A stretch of 64,000 nt of DNA from Curvibacter sp. PD_MW3 (GTDB lineage Bacteria > Pseudomonadota > Gammaproteobacteria > Burkholderiales > Burkholderiaceae_C): assembly GCA_002633085.1 (NCBI GenBank), contig NSIV01000001.1:1049624-1113623 (forward strand). Direction: 5' to 3'. The notes below the pieces were generated by a model, which worked only from the letters and a program-made list of their open reading frames with translations, was not told where the DNA came from and ran no database searches. The translations under genes and the position numbers were made by a program. Below, piece after piece: positions 1 through 9,240 of the stretch (position 1 is the first letter of the stretch; every line of letters begins with the position of its first letter).

Positions 1-567
1 CTGGGCCAGGCGGGACGACACCCGCTTGGCCACCGGCGCTGGAGCAGGGGCGGCCACCGGCACAACAGGCGTGCTGGGCTTGACCACCGCGGCCGGCACA
101 GGCTTGGCTGATGCGGCGGGCTTGGCCGGTGCCTTGGCAGCCGGCTTGACGGCCTTCGCGGGTGCAGCCGTCGGCTTGGTCAGCTTGGCTGCAGGTTTGA
201 CGGCTTTGGGAGCCGGCTTGGCGGTCTTGGCAACGGCCTTGACGGCCGGTTTGGCGACGGGTTTGGCCGCTACTTTTGGCTTCGCCACTGGCTTGGGTGC
301 CGCTTTCTTGGCGGCGACCTTGACCACCGGCTTGGCTTTCGCCACCGGTTTGGCCTTGGCAACCGGCTTGACCACAGGTTTCTTGGCACCAGGTTTGGCA
401 GTCTTCACAGCAGTCTTGCTGGCCGCCGATTTCGCGACAGGCTTGGCTTTGACCACAGGCTTGGCTTTTGCGGCCGGCTTGGCGGCGGCCTTGCTGGCCG
501 GTTTGGTTTTGGCCGCCACGGTTTTGGCTTTGGAAGACACGGTCACCTTTCCTGGTTTGGCTTTCAC
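1..567 (-). CDS. Histone H1-like Ala/Lys-rich DNA-binding protein (3' end outside window)
   Basis: The minus strand reads as a low-complexity protein of Lys, Ala, Pro and Val with degenerate AKP/KPVAK/AAKPA repeats over at least 189 codons. No stop is reached before the window edge, so the C-terminus is missing. Such basic proteins resemble the C-terminal half of eukaryotic H1 and bacterial AlgP/HC2-type nucleoid proteins, which bind DNA non-specifically. The start is a GTG at 567 (first residues VKAKPGK) preceded by GGAG eight bases upstream; no ATG is available in frame. The opposite strand is open through the same repeats but encodes only an Ala/Gly/Leu/Thr-rich shadow. Exact role is inferred from composition alone. 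Confidence 0.75.
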   Translation of the reverse strand, partial: MKAKPGKVTVSSKAKTVAAKTKPASKAAAKPAAKAKPVVKAKPVAKSAASKTAVKTAKPGAKKPVVKPVAKAKPVAKAKPVVKVAAKKAAPKPVAKPKVAAKPVAKPAVKAVAKTAKPAPKAVKPAAKLTKPTAAPAKAVKPAAKAPAKPAASAKPVPAAVVKPSTPVVPVAAPAPAPVAKRVSSRLAQ

Positions 568-778
568 TTTTATTGTCTCCTCGCAGGGTGGGCCTGCGCA
601 TGCACCTCAGTGCCTGCTGTTATACCCTCAATGCAGACCGGCAAAAGTCTGAACTGAGAGTTTTTTACTGGCGCGCGAGTGTACAGGTTTTCACATCTGC
701 CACGCGGGTAGTTGCGAAACCGAGACAGTCCGGCGAATTGGCCGTCGACCGCGCCGGTCGGTCGGCGGTCAAGCCGAA

Positions 779-1858
779 TCAAACCAGGCTTTGTTCCAGG
801 CCTTGCAAAAAGATGTCGCGCGGCAGGTCGATACCAATGAACACCATCTTGCTGGTGCGTGGCTCGCCCTCGGCCCACTGCGGCCCCAGATCGCTGCCCA
901 TGAGCTGGTGCACGCCCTGGAAGATCACCTTGCGGTCGGTGCCCTTCATATTGAGCACGCCCTTGTAGCGCAGCAGGCGCGGGCCGTAGATGTTGATGAT
1001 GGCGCCGAGAAAGTCTTCCAGCTTGGCCGGATCCAGCGCCCGGTCGGAGCGGAAGACGAAGCTCTTCACGTCGTCATCATGGTGATGGTGGTGGCCATGG
1101 CCGTGCTGATGCGACGGATGGTTGCAGTGTTCGCCATGCGCGTGGTCGTGATCATGGCTGTGGTCATGGCCGCACTGGCTGTGGTCGTGGTCATGCTCCT
1201 CTTCCTTCAGGAAGTCGGGGTCGATCTCCAGCTTGGCGTTCAGGTTGAAACCGCGCAGGTCGAACACCTCGTTCAGCGCCACATCGCCGAAATGCACCGC
1301 CTTCTGCGGCGCACGCGGGTTCATGTGCTTCAGGCGGTGCTGCAAGGCCGCCAGCTCCTCGGCCGACACCAGGTCCGCCTTGCTGATGAAGAGCTGGTCG
1401 GCAAAGCCGACCTGGCGGCGGGCTTCCTGCCGGTCGTTCAACTGCTGGGCCGCGTGCTTGGCGTCCACCAGGGTGATGACGGAATCCAGCAGAAAGCTCT
1501 CGGCGATCTCGTCGTCCATGAAGAAGGTCTGGGTCACCGGGCCGGGGTCGGCAAGGCCGGTGGTCTCGATCACCACGCGCTCGAAGTCCAGCAGGCCCTT
1601 GCGCTTCTTGGCCGCCAGCAGTTGCAGCGTGGTGCGCAGGTCTTCACGGATGGTGCAGCAGATGCAGCCGTTGCTCATCTGGATGATCTGCTCATTGGTG
1701 TCGGACACCAGGATGTCGTTGTCGATGTTTTCCTCGCCGAACTCGTTTTCGATCACGGCGATCTTCTGCCCGTGTGCCTCCTGCAGCACGCGCTTGAGCA
1801 GGGTGGTCTTGCCGGAGCCGAGGAAGCCGGTCAGGATGGTGGCGGGAATCAGGGCCAT
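779..1858 (-). CDS. CobW/COG0523-family GTPase, histidine-rich (putative metal chaperone)
   Basis: 359 aa G3E-family GTPase. Walker A GFLGSGKTT is at residues 11-19, the family's CxCC metal motif (GCICC) at 64-68, and a guanine-recognition motif SKAD near 155. Between the GTPase and C-terminal CobW_C domains is a His/Asp-rich segment (roughly 218-265) with many HDH/HGH units, typical of zinc- or cobalt-handling COG0523 proteins such as YjiA and ZNG1. Known family role: GTP-dependent delivery of metal to client enzymes. The metal and client cannot be told from the sequence. No Zur box was identified upstream. It lies 211 bp upstream of the H1-like gene on the same strand. Confidence 0.9.
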   Translation of the reverse strand: MALIPATILTGFLGSGKTTLLKRVLQEAHGQKIAVIENEFGEENIDNDILVSDTNEQIIQMSNGCICCTIREDLRTTLQLLAAKKRKGLLDFERVVIETTGLADPGPVTQTFFMDDEIAESFLLDSVITLVDAKHAAQQLNDRQEARRQVGFADQLFISKADLVSAEELAALQHRLKHMNPRAPQKAVHFGDVALNEVFDLRGFNLNAKLEIDPDFLKEEEHDHDHSQCGHDHSHDHDHAHGEHCNHPSHQHGHGHHHHHDDDVKSFVFRSDRALDPAKLEDFLGAIINIYGPRLLRYKGVLNMKGTDRKVIFQGVHQLMGSDLGPQWAEGEPRTSKMVFIGIDLPRDIFLQGLEQSLV

Positions 1859-1999
1859 GATGGGTTGGATCTCAGGTAGAAAAAGAGGAAGTGGCCGCCA
1901 ACTTGCACGCAGGCGACCCGATCAAGGTCGATAGATGAGGAGTTTACCGGCCCTGTCAAGACCCGGCATCCGCAAGGTTGCCGGGGCTCAGCCCCGATC

Positions 2000-2054
2000 G
2001 CTACAAAGTTAATAGCACCCGGCGCATGAATGGCAAGGGCTGCAACTCAAAATC
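2000..2054 (+). repeat. Dispersed hairpin repeat, family A, copy 1 (intergenic)
   Basis: Begins GCTA-N9-TAGC (2000-2016), then GCGCA, AAGGGC and ends CAAAATCA. It lies immediately 3' of rlmI, between it and cobW. The same 55-bp layout recurs at 2976, 12886, 26986, 36026 and 49177. A second short hairpin (GGGGC-TCA-GCCCC) abuts it at about 1983-1996. Confidence 0.75.
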
Positions 2055-2061
2055 ACCCCCA

Positions 2062-3246
2062 TCAGTCTTTGCGCATCACCACCAGCCCCTTGAGGTACTC
2101 GCCTTCCGGGAAGTTGATGGTCATCGGGTGGTCCGGGGCGCCGCCCATGCGTTCGTGGATATAGCCGTCGACATTGGCGTCCGTGCCGGCCGAGGCCACG
2201 ATCTTGTGGAACAGGTCGGCGCTGATACCGCCCGAGCAGGAATAGGTGAACAGCACACCGCCGGGCTCCAGCAGCTTGAAAGCCAGCCGGTTGATGTCCT
2301 TGTAGGCGCGTGCTGCGCGCTCGGCATGCGCTACGGTGGGGGCGAACTTCGGCGGGTCGAGCACGATGGCATCGAAGCTGCGGCCCTCCTGCGCAAACTG
2401 GCGCAGGCTAGCATTCACATCGGCATCCATGAAATCGGCTCGGGCGGCGTCAAAGCCGTTGAGCGCCACGTTGGCACGGGCGCGCTCCAGGGCCGGGCCG
2501 GAAGAATCGATCGACGTGACGTGCGCCGCGCCGCCAGCGAGTGCGGCGACCGTGAAACCGCCGGTGTAGCAGTAGCAGTTGAGCACGCGCTGGAGTTGCA
2601 GCCGCCGGGCATAGTCCGCAAAACGCTTGCGGCTGTCGCGCTGATCCAGGTAGAAGCCGGTCTTGTGGCCCGTGGCGATGTCCAGGCCCAGCTGCCAGTC
2701 GTGCTCGCGCAACACCAGCTCGGTCGCGCCCTGGCCGTGCAGCCAACCGGTGGCTTCGGGCAGCCCTTCCAAGCCACGGGAGCTGGCGTCCGAGCGTTCA
2801 TAAAGTTGGCTCAGGCCGGTTTCTGCCAGCAAAGCGTCGACCAGCACCGCCTTCCAGCGCTCCACGCCGCTGGAGAGAAACTGCGCCACCAGCGTGTCGC
2901 CATAGCGGTCCACGATCAGGCCGGGCAGGCCGTCGGCCTCGCCATGCACCAGGCGAACGCCGTCGCTTTGCACATCAAATCGGGCTCTGGCCCTGATGGA
3001 ATTTGCGACAAGCGCTCTCAAAAAAGGAGCGTCGATGCGCTGGTTTTCATCAAAACTCCAGGCCCGCGCCCGGATCTTGGAACTCGGGCTGAAAGCAGCC
3101 CAGGCCAGAAACTCCCCCTTGGCCGACTCCACCCGCACCGTCTCGCCGGCATCGGCTCCACCCTTGGCAATGGCCGATTCGAAGATCCATGGGTGACGGC
3201 GCAGGAGTGAGCGCTCCTTGCCTTCTCTGAGTCGTAGGGTTTTCAT
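2062..3246 (-). CDS. rlmI: Class I SAM-dependent rRNA methyltransferase, RlmI-like
   Basis: 394 aa, matching the usual RlmI length. An N-terminal PUA-like RNA-binding domain (about 1-75) is followed by a Rossmann methyltransferase. Motif I region is NCYCYTGGF (223-231), motif IV is LDPPKF (296-301), and the catalytic cysteine is within YSCSGG (Cys337). E. coli RlmI makes 5-methylcytosine 1962 in 23S rRNA; the same site here is inferred. The start MKTLRLREGK fits the PUA N-terminus. Residues 73-91 are encoded by a copy of repeat family A (see 2976-3030), an unusual in-frame element in a housekeeping enzyme. Monocistronic as far as visible. Confidence 0.9.
   Translation of the reverse strand: MKTLRLREGKERSLLRRHPWIFESAIAKGGADAGETVRVESAKGEFLAWAAFSPSSKIRARAWSFDENQRIDAPFLRALVANSIRARARFDVQSDGVRLVHGEADGLPGLIVDRYGDTLVAQFLSSGVERWKAVLVDALLAETGLSQLYERSDASSRGLEGLPEATGWLHGQGATELVLREHDWQLGLDIATGHKTGFYLDQRDSRKRFADYARRLQLQRVLNCYCYTGGFTVAALAGGAAHVTSIDSSGPALERARANVALNGFDAARADFMDADVNASLRQFAQEGRSFDAIVLDPPKFAPTVAHAERAARAYKDINRLAFKLLEPGGVLFTYSCSGGISADLFHKIVASAGTDANVDGYIHERMGGAPDHPMTINFPEGEYLKGLVVMRKD
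2976..3030 (-). repeat. Family A repeat, copy 2, in frame inside rlmI
   Basis: Reading the minus strand, the element starts GCTC-N9-GAGC, then TCGCA, then AGGGCC and ends GATTTG. It aligns without gaps over most of its length to the copy at 49177-49231. Both hairpin arms differ from the usual GCTA/TAGC but remain complementary (GCTC/GAGC). It encodes residues 73-91 of RlmI. Confidence 0.65.
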
Positions 3247-3338
3247 GGCCTGAATTGTCGGGCTTTTCCGGGGTTCCGTTCGGCGTGCATTCCGCTAGAG
3301 TGGGCTGATCCGACCTATACCAACAAGGGAGACAGACC

Positions 3339-4889
3339 ATGAAGTTGACGGACATCAGGATCGGCACCAAGCTGATGGGAGGATTCGTCCTCGTGTTGTG
3401 CCTGGCTGCGGCCCAGACCTTCTATGCCGTCTACAGCGTCGGCGAGCTCAATGACAACTCCAGCCAGATTGCCGACCAGTGGCTGCCGGGCACTTTGCAT
3501 ACCGGCAGCCTCAGCACCCAGGCCAGCCGCCTGCGCGCCGCCCAGTTCCAGCATGTGCTGACCTTTGGGGAAGACGAGCGACGTGCCCTGGAAAAGAACA
3601 TGGACACGCTGCAAGCCACCGTTGCCACAGAGATGCAGACTTACGCGGCGCTCCTCCAGGATGCCCAGGGCAAGAAACTGTTCGACGCCTTTGCCGCGGA
3701 GTGGAAAAAGTACCTGGCCCAGAAAAACGAGATCGTGCAGCTGGCCCGCCAGCGGCGCGATGAAGAAGCGCTGGACATTCTCAAGGGGCCGGCACTGCAG
3801 ACCTTCGAGGCCACCATGGCGCAACTCAAGTCCCTCTCGCAGATGGCGCAGCAGGGCGCGGCCCTGGCCCGCGATCAAAACGCATCATTGCAAAGCCAGG
3901 TGATGTACGGCAATCTCGGTGCCCTCCTGGTCACCATCATTCTCGGCTTGTCCATCGCCCGCACTCTCAGCCGCGTCATTGCCCGCGGCGTCAACCACGC
4001 CGCCGATGTCGCCGGCAAAGTGGCTCAGGGGGATCTCAGTTCGCACATCACCGTGACCGGCCGTGACGAACTGGGCCAGTTGCTGGCCTCTTTGCGTGAC
4101 ATGCAAGCCGGGCTGGCACAGGTGGTTGCGCGTGTACGCAATGGGGCCGAGAGCGTGGCCACGGCCAGCGCTGAAATCGCGCAGGGCGACCTCAATCTCA
4201 GCGCCCGCACCGAAAGCCAGGCCAGCGCACTGGAAGAAACGGCCGCCTCCATGGAGGAACTCGGCTCCACCGTACGTCAGAATGCCGACAACGCCAAACA
4301 AGCCAATCAACTGGCGCAGAGCGCCAGTACCGTGGCCGTTCAAGGCGGCGAAGTGGTGGCCCAGGTGGTCGACACCATGAAGGGCATCAACGACAGTTCA
4401 CGCAAGATCAACGACATCATCAGTGTGATCGATGGCATTGCCTTCCAGACCAACATCCTGGCCCTGAATGCGGCGGTGGAAGCGGCCCGTGCCGGCGAAC
4501 AGGGCCGCGGTTTTGCCGTGGTGGCCAGTGAGGTGCGCAGCTTGGCGGGTCGTTCGGCTGAAGCGGCGAAAGAAATCAAGACCTTGATTACCGACAGCGT
4601 GCAGCGGGTCGAGCAGGGTACGGCCCTCGTGGACCAGGCGGGCACCACCATGAGCGAAGTGGTGAGCAGCATCCGCCGCGTGACCGACATCATGGGCGAA
4701 ATCAGTTCTGCCAGCTCCGAGCAGAGCGCTGGGGTGGCCCAGATTGCCGAGGCGGTGACCCAGATGGACCAGACCACGCAGCAGAACGCCGCGCTGGTGG
4801 AAGAAATTGCCGCGGCTGCCTCCAGTCTGAAAAATCAGGCCGAAGATCTGGTCAACACGGTTGCCGTGTTCCGGCTTCAAGCCACCTGA
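3339..4889 (+). CDS. Methyl-accepting chemotaxis protein (4-helix-bundle sensor) 1
   Basis: 516 aa transmembrane chemoreceptor. TM1 lies at about 13-32, followed by a mostly helical periplasmic domain (about 33-186, four-helix-bundle type), TM2 at about 187-209, HAMP to about 262, and the long coiled-coil signalling domain to the C-terminus. The conserved hairpin tip reads [17 protein letters not shown]. The protein ends at VAVFRLQAT without a CheR-tethering pentapeptide. RBS GGGAG lies 8 nt before the ATG. It opens a cluster with cheW and three more receptors. Ligand is unknown because the sensor domain has no recognisable binding motif. The signalling domain is almost identical in DNA and protein to the three receptors downstream. 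Confidence 0.95.
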   Translation: MKLTDIRIGTKLMGGFVLVLCLAAAQTFYAVYSVGELNDNSSQIADQWLPGTLHTGSLSTQASRLRAAQFQHVLTFGEDERRALEKNMDTLQATVATEMQTYAALLQDAQGKKLFDAFAAEWKKYLAQKNEIVQLARQRRDEEALDILKGPALQTFEATMAQLKSLSQMAQQGAALARDQNASLQSQVMYGNLGALLVTIILGLSIARTLSRVIARGVNHAADVAGKVAQGDLSSHITVTGRDELGQLLASLRDMQAGLAQVVARVRNGAESVATASAEIAQGDLNLSARTESQASALEETAASMEELGSTVRQNADNAKQANQLAQSASTVAVQGGEVVAQVVDTMKGINDSSRKINDIISVIDGIAFQTNILALNAAVEAARAGEQGRGFAVVASEVRSLAGRSAEAAKEIKTLITDSVQRVEQGTALVDQAGTTMSEVVSSIRRVTDIMGEISSASSEQSAGVAQIAEAVTQMDQTTQQNAALVEEIAAAASSLKNQAEDLVNTVAVFRLQAT

Positions 4890-5165
4890 CCCTCTGCTCA
4901 GACCTTCGTTTCGGGCCCTCCGCCCCAACCGAGGCGGGAATTTTCATCGCGCGCTCTTATTTCATTTTTACGATGAATATTTAGGTAGTTTGCGCACACT
5001 CACAGAAGAAAATCTGCGCCCCATTGGTCGCATTTCAGACTTGATCGAACCTCGAATTTGATAAAAATGTTGACTCATTTGCAAGGTTAAGGCCTTTCAT
5101 TATTTGATACTTTTGATAATAATTAACAAATTATCGATCCAACCAAAGCTGAAAGGCCGCGCGTC
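4890..5165. other. AT-rich leader between MCP 1 and cheW
   Basis: This 276-bp gap is GC-rich at first, with a weak 5-bp hairpin (CCGCC...GGCGG, about 4919-4942) followed by AATTTT that might end MCP 1 transcription. It is then strikingly AT-rich from about 5055 to 5140, just upstream of cheW, where a promoter would be expected. I could not assign a convincing sigma-70 or sigma-28 promoter, and no ORF here is credible. Confidence 0.4.
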
Positions 5166-5666
5166 ATGTCTTTGCAAACGTCCACCATCAACCAAGCCGC
5201 AGCGAATGCGGGTGGGGTCATCACCCACATCCGCGAATTCCTGGCGTTCAAGCTGGGCCACGAGGAATACGGCATCGACATCCTGCGCGTGCAGGAAATC
5301 CGCTCCTACGAGGCGCCCACCCGCATGGCCAACGCGCCGGATTACATCAAGGGTGTGGTCAACCTGCGCGGCGTGATCGTGCCCATCGTGGACATGCGCA
5401 TGAAGTTCAACCTGGAAGAGGTCAAGTACGACGGCTTCACAGTGGTGATCGTGCTCAACATCGGCCAGCAGGTCATCGGCATGGTGGTCGACGGCGTGTC
5501 GGACGTGATCACGCTGGCGCCCGAGCAATTGCGCCCGGTGCCGGATCTGTCCTCGTCCATTGCCAGCGACCACTTGCTGGCCATCGGTTCACTCGGCGAC
5601 CGCATGCTGATCCTGCTCGACATCGAAAAACTCATGAGTAGCGCCGACATGGGCCTGATGAGCTAG
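5166..5666 (+). CDS. cheW: Chemotaxis coupling protein CheW
   Basis: 166 aa protein consisting of one CheW domain (about 18-155), with typical segments [18 protein letters not shown] and [14 protein letters not shown]. It bridges receptors and the CheA kinase in membrane-associated arrays. The start ATG is preceded by GAAAGG. It sits between receptor genes, and no cheA, cheY, cheR or cheB is in the window, so the core kinase genes must lie elsewhere. The 69-bp spacer to MCP 2 is compatible with co-transcription. Confidence 0.95.
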   Translation: MSLQTSTINQAAANAGGVITHIREFLAFKLGHEEYGIDILRVQEIRSYEAPTRMANAPDYIKGVVNLRGVIVPIVDMRMKFNLEEVKYDGFTVVIVLNIGQQVIGMVVDGVSDVITLAPEQLRPVPDLSSSIASDHLLAIGSLGDRMLILLDIEKLMSSADMGLMS

Positions 5667-5735
5667 CCGCTACAGCAAGTCGACAGGCCAGCGCAGCAGA
5701 CCACACGCAACACGAATACACGCGAGAAAACTGAA

Positions 5736-7349
5736 ATGAATGCCATCAAAAACTTGAAGATTGGAACTCGGCTGGGACTGGGTTTCGGGTTTGTGTTGCT
5801 GCTGCTGATTTTGGTGTCCGGTCTGGGCATCAAACGCATGGCCGAAGTCCAAGGGCGACTGGACGAGATCGTCAAAGTCAACAACGAGGAAGCACGTCTG
5901 GCCACGGACATGCGTGTGCATGCCAACACGATCAGCATGATGATGCGCGATCAGTTGTTGCTCACCGATGCTGACGCCATCAAGAAAGCGACCGAACGCC
6001 TTGACAAAGCGCGAACAGGCTACGACGAGGCCGACAAAAAGCTGGGGCAGATGTTTGACACCCTGGAAGGCACCACGGCCAAAGAGAAAGCTTTGCTGGC
6101 CACGATTCGGGAAATGCGCAAAACCATCCAGCCGCTGAACAAGAAAGTTTCGACCTTGAGCCTGGAGAACAAGCGGGATGAAGCGATTACGGCGTTGATG
6201 AAAGAAGCCTTGCCAGCGCAGCAGGCCCGCCTTGAAGTCATTCAGGAGTTGATCGATTTTGAGAACAACCTCAACAACGACATGAGTGTGAAGTCAGAAG
6301 CGGAATACGAAGCCGCAATGACTTTGTCGCTGGTCATTGCCGCTGTTGGTGTACTGCTCGGTTCCATGGCCGCTTATCTGATTACCCGCTCCATCACAGT
6401 GCCGGTGAGCTATGCCATTGAAGTTGCACAAACCATTGCCGATGGTGACTTGTCTTCAACCATTGTGGTCAACACCACGGACGAAACCGGGCAACTCTTG
6501 GGTGCCATGCGCAACATGCAGGATGGCCTGATCAAGGTTGTCTCCACGGTACGTCAAGGATCCGAAAGCGTGGCCACGGCGTCCAGCGAAATTGCCGAAG
6601 GCAACCATGACCTGAGTGCCCGCACCGAAAGCCAGGCCAGCGCGTTGGAAGAAACCGCCGCTTCGATGGAAGAACTGAGTTCCACCGTCAAACAGAACGC
6701 CGACAACGCCAAACAAGCCAATCAACTCGCCCAAAGTGCCAGTACCGTCGCCATCCAGGGCGGCGAAGTCGTAGCCCAGGTGGTCGACACCATGAAGGGC
6801 ATTAATGATTCGAGCCGCAAGATCAACGACATCATCAGCGTCATCGACGGCATCGCCTTCCTGACCAACATCCTGGCCTTGAATGCGGCCGTGGAAGCGG
6901 CCCGTGCTGGAGAACAAGGCCGCGGCTTTGCCGTGGTGGCCAGCGAAGTGCGCAGCCTGGCCGGCCGTTCGGCCGAGGCGGCGAAAGAAATCAAGACCTT
7001 GATCACCGACAGCGTGCTACGGGTCGAACAAGGTACGGCTCTGGTGGACCAGGCGGGCATCACCATGACCGAGGTAGTGAGCAGCATCCGTCGTGTGACC
7101 GACATCATGGGTGAGATCAGTGCCGCCAGCTCCGAGCAAAGCCAGGGCGTAGCGCAGGTGGGCGAAGCCGTGACGCAGATGGACCAGGCCACACAACAGA
7201 ACGCGGCACTGGTGGAAGAAATGGCGGCAGCCGCTTCCAGCTTGAAGTCGCAAGCGCAAGACCTGGTGCAGACCGTGGCGGCGTTCAAGCTCGCACAACA
7301 CCGTCAAGACGCTGGTCAGCGCATCGAGTCGCAACTGCTGCTGAACTGA
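5736..7349 (+). CDS. Methyl-accepting chemotaxis protein 2
   Basis: 537 aa. TM1 at about 13-33, helical periplasmic sensor (about 35-192, rich in charged heptads), TM2 at about 194-217, HAMP, then the signalling domain. At the hairpin tip the normally near-invariant Gln is Leu: [10 protein letters not shown] instead of [10 protein letters not shown] (codon CTG near 6860, versus CAG in the three sister receptors). The C-terminus ([16 protein letters not shown]) lacks a tethering pentapeptide. Sensor sequence is unlike the other receptors, while the signalling half is nearly identical, so ligand specificity differs but the kinase output is shared. Ligand unknown. Confidence 0.95.
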   Translation: MNAIKNLKIGTRLGLGFGFVLLLLILVSGLGIKRMAEVQGRLDEIVKVNNEEARLATDMRVHANTISMMMRDQLLLTDADAIKKATERLDKARTGYDEADKKLGQMFDTLEGTTAKEKALLATIREMRKTIQPLNKKVSTLSLENKRDEAITALMKEALPAQQARLEVIQELIDFENNLNNDMSVKSEAEYEAAMTLSLVIAAVGVLLGSMAAYLITRSITVPVSYAIEVAQTIADGDLSSTIVVNTTDETGQLLGAMRNMQDGLIKVVSTVRQGSESVATASSEIAEGNHDLSARTESQASALEETAASMEELSSTVKQNADNAKQANQLAQSASTVAIQGGEVVAQVVDTMKGINDSSRKINDIISVIDGIAFLTNILALNAAVEAARAGEQGRGFAVVASEVRSLAGRSAEAAKEIKTLITDSVLRVEQGTALVDQAGITMTEVVSSIRRVTDIMGEISAASSEQSQGVAQVGEAVTQMDQATQQNAALVEEMAAAASSLKSQAQDLVQTVAAFKLAQHRQDAGQRIESQLLLN

Positions 7350-7451
7350 ACGAAAGAGGGAACTCGCCACACGGGTAGGTTCGATATGGGCCTGGTCACC
7401 CTGACACAGCAGTAAGGCGTCCCATCGCAACATCAATCAAGGGAAACCATC

Positions 7452-9191
7452 GTGAATTTGAAAGACATGAAAATTTCGCACCGACTGGTGCTGGGCTTCA
7501 GCATCATCATCTTGATGCTTCTGGCACTGGGTTTCATCACGCTGCAGAAAGAAGCCGTCATGCAGGATAGTCTGACGGATGTCGTTGAGCGCCGCTGGCC
7601 ACTCGCTACCAAGCTCGACCAGATTCGCGACCAGATCAACCTGCAGGCCCGCATCAACCGCAACATGGTGCTGGTCAGGACACCCGAAGAAGTTCGCAAG
7701 GAAATGGATCGAATTCCCCCCTCGCGCAAGACCGCCGGGGAGTTGCTGGACCAGATCGGTGGACTGATCACATCCGAAAAAGGCAAGGAAATCCATGCTC
7801 GGACTTTAGGAATTCGGGTCAAGTTCCGTGAACAGACCGATCGCTACATGGAGTTGGTTGCACAAGGTCGTAAAGATGATGCCATTGCCGTTTTGCTAGG
7901 TGACCTGCGCGTCGTCCAAAACGCTTACATGGCAGTACTTACAGAGCAAGCCAAGTACCAAATTGAAAACATGAACGTGGCAACAAAAGAGGCCGAGTCT
8001 GCCGCTGTCGCCATCAAGATGACCGTCTGGATCACCTCAGCCATCTCCTTGCTGGTGGCGTTGGTCGTTGCGATCTGGATCATCCGCGCCATCACCAGGC
8101 CCATCAACCAGGCAGTTGAAGTTGCCCAAGCAGTGGCTACAGGCGACCTGACGCACCGCGTCGAGATCGAAGGCAGCCGCAGCGAGACGGCGCAACTGCT
8201 GCTGGCGCTCAAGAGCATGCAGGACAGCCTGGTCAAGGTGGTGTCGAACGTGCGTCAGGGCAGTGAATCGGTGGCCACCGCCTCCAGCGAAATCGCCCAA
8301 GGCAATTCCGACCTCTCCGCCCGCACCGAAAGCCAGGCCAGCGCCTTGGAAGAAACCGCCGCCTCCATGGAAGAACTCGGCTCCACCGTCAAACAGAACG
8401 CCGACAACGCCCGTCAGGCCAACCAGCTGGCGCAAAGCGCTTCTACCGTGGCGGTGCAAGGCGGTGAAGTCGTGGCCCAAGTGGTCGACACCATGAAAGG
8501 CATCAATGATTCGAGCAAACGCATTGCCGACATCATCAGCGTCATTGACGGCATCGCCTTCCAGACCAATATCCTGGCCCTGAATGCGGCGGTCGAAGCC
8601 GCCCGCGCCGGCGAACAAGGCCGCGGTTTTGCCGTGGTCGCCAGCGAAGTGCGCAGCCTGGCCGGCCGTAGTGCCGAAGCGGCGAAAGAAATCAAGACCC
8701 TGATCGACGACAGCGTACAACGGGTGGAGCAGGGCAGTGCCCTGGTCGACCGAGCCGGCACCACCATGACCGAAGTGGTGAGCAGCATCCGAAGAGTGAC
8801 CGACATCATGGGTGAGATCAGCGCCGCCAGCTCGGAGCAGAGCGCCGGTGTGGCCCAGGTGGGTGAAGCCGTGACGCAGATGGACCAGGCCACGCAACAG
8901 AACGCCGCGCTGGTGGAAGAGATGGCAGCCGCCGCTTCCAGCCTGCGCGGTCAGGCGCAGGATCTGGTGCAGAGCGTGGCAGTGTTCAAGCTGACGCAAG
9001 GGCAGACGCAAGCCGCCCCGGCAAAAGCCATCAGCCAGCCGGTGTCATCGTCCATCAACAAGGCAGCAGCCACCCCCAAGGTGCTTACCAAAACGCTTGC
9101 CAAACCTGTCGCCAAAACGGCCCTGCCGCCAGTCAGCAAGCCCGTCAGTGTGAAAACAGAAGACGCCACCGGCGACTGGGAATCTTTCTAA
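7452..9191 (+). CDS. Methyl-accepting chemotaxis protein 3 with C-terminal CheR-tether
   Basis: 579 aa. TM1 at about 12-32, helical periplasmic domain (about 33-190), TM2 at about 193-214, HAMP, signalling domain with the tip [10 protein letters not shown]. After the signalling domain comes a flexible Ala/Pro/Lys/Ser-rich linker of about 60 residues ending in DWESF. This final pentapeptide matches the x-aromatic-x-x-aromatic tether (NWETF in E. coli Tar/Tsr) that binds CheR methyltransferase and, in some species, CheB. It is the only receptor in this cluster with the tether, so it may supply adaptation enzymes to its neighbours. Ligand unknown. Confidence 0.95.
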   Translation: MNLKDMKISHRLVLGFSIIILMLLALGFITLQKEAVMQDSLTDVVERRWPLATKLDQIRDQINLQARINRNMVLVRTPEEVRKEMDRIPPSRKTAGELLDQIGGLITSEKGKEIHARTLGIRVKFREQTDRYMELVAQGRKDDAIAVLLGDLRVVQNAYMAVLTEQAKYQIENMNVATKEAESAAVAIKMTVWITSAISLLVALVVAIWIIRAITRPINQAVEVAQAVATGDLTHRVEIEGSRSETAQLLLALKSMQDSLVKVVSNVRQGSESVATASSEIAQGNSDLSARTESQASALEETAASMEELGSTVKQNADNARQANQLAQSASTVAVQGGEVVAQVVDTMKGINDSSKRIADIISVIDGIAFQTNILALNAAVEAARAGEQGRGFAVVASEVRSLAGRSAEAAKEIKTLIDDSVQRVEQGSALVDRAGTTMTEVVSSIRRVTDIMGEISAASSEQSAGVAQVGEAVTQMDQATQQNAALVEEMAAAASSLRGQAQDLVQSVAVFKLTQGQTQAAPAKAISQPVSSSINKAAATPKVLTKTLAKPVAKTALPPVSKPVSVKTEDATGDWESF

Positions 9192-9240
9192 AACGAGTTG
9201 AGCGACGCACAGGGAGTTCTCATTTCCACAAGGAAACACC

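Noticed and set aside
26..652. Plus-strand 208-residue ORF rich in Ala, Gly, Leu and Thr
   Set aside because: It is the complement of the Lys/Ala repeats of the H1-like gene; low complexity keeps all frames open.
1978..3210. Long plus-strand ORF (410 codons) opposite rlmI
   Set aside because: RlmI has full family motifs on the other strand; the antisense frame is open because of high GC.
4890..5165. Sigma-28 promoter before cheW
   Set aside because: No match to the TAAA-N15-GCCGATAA pattern on careful reading; only general AT richness.
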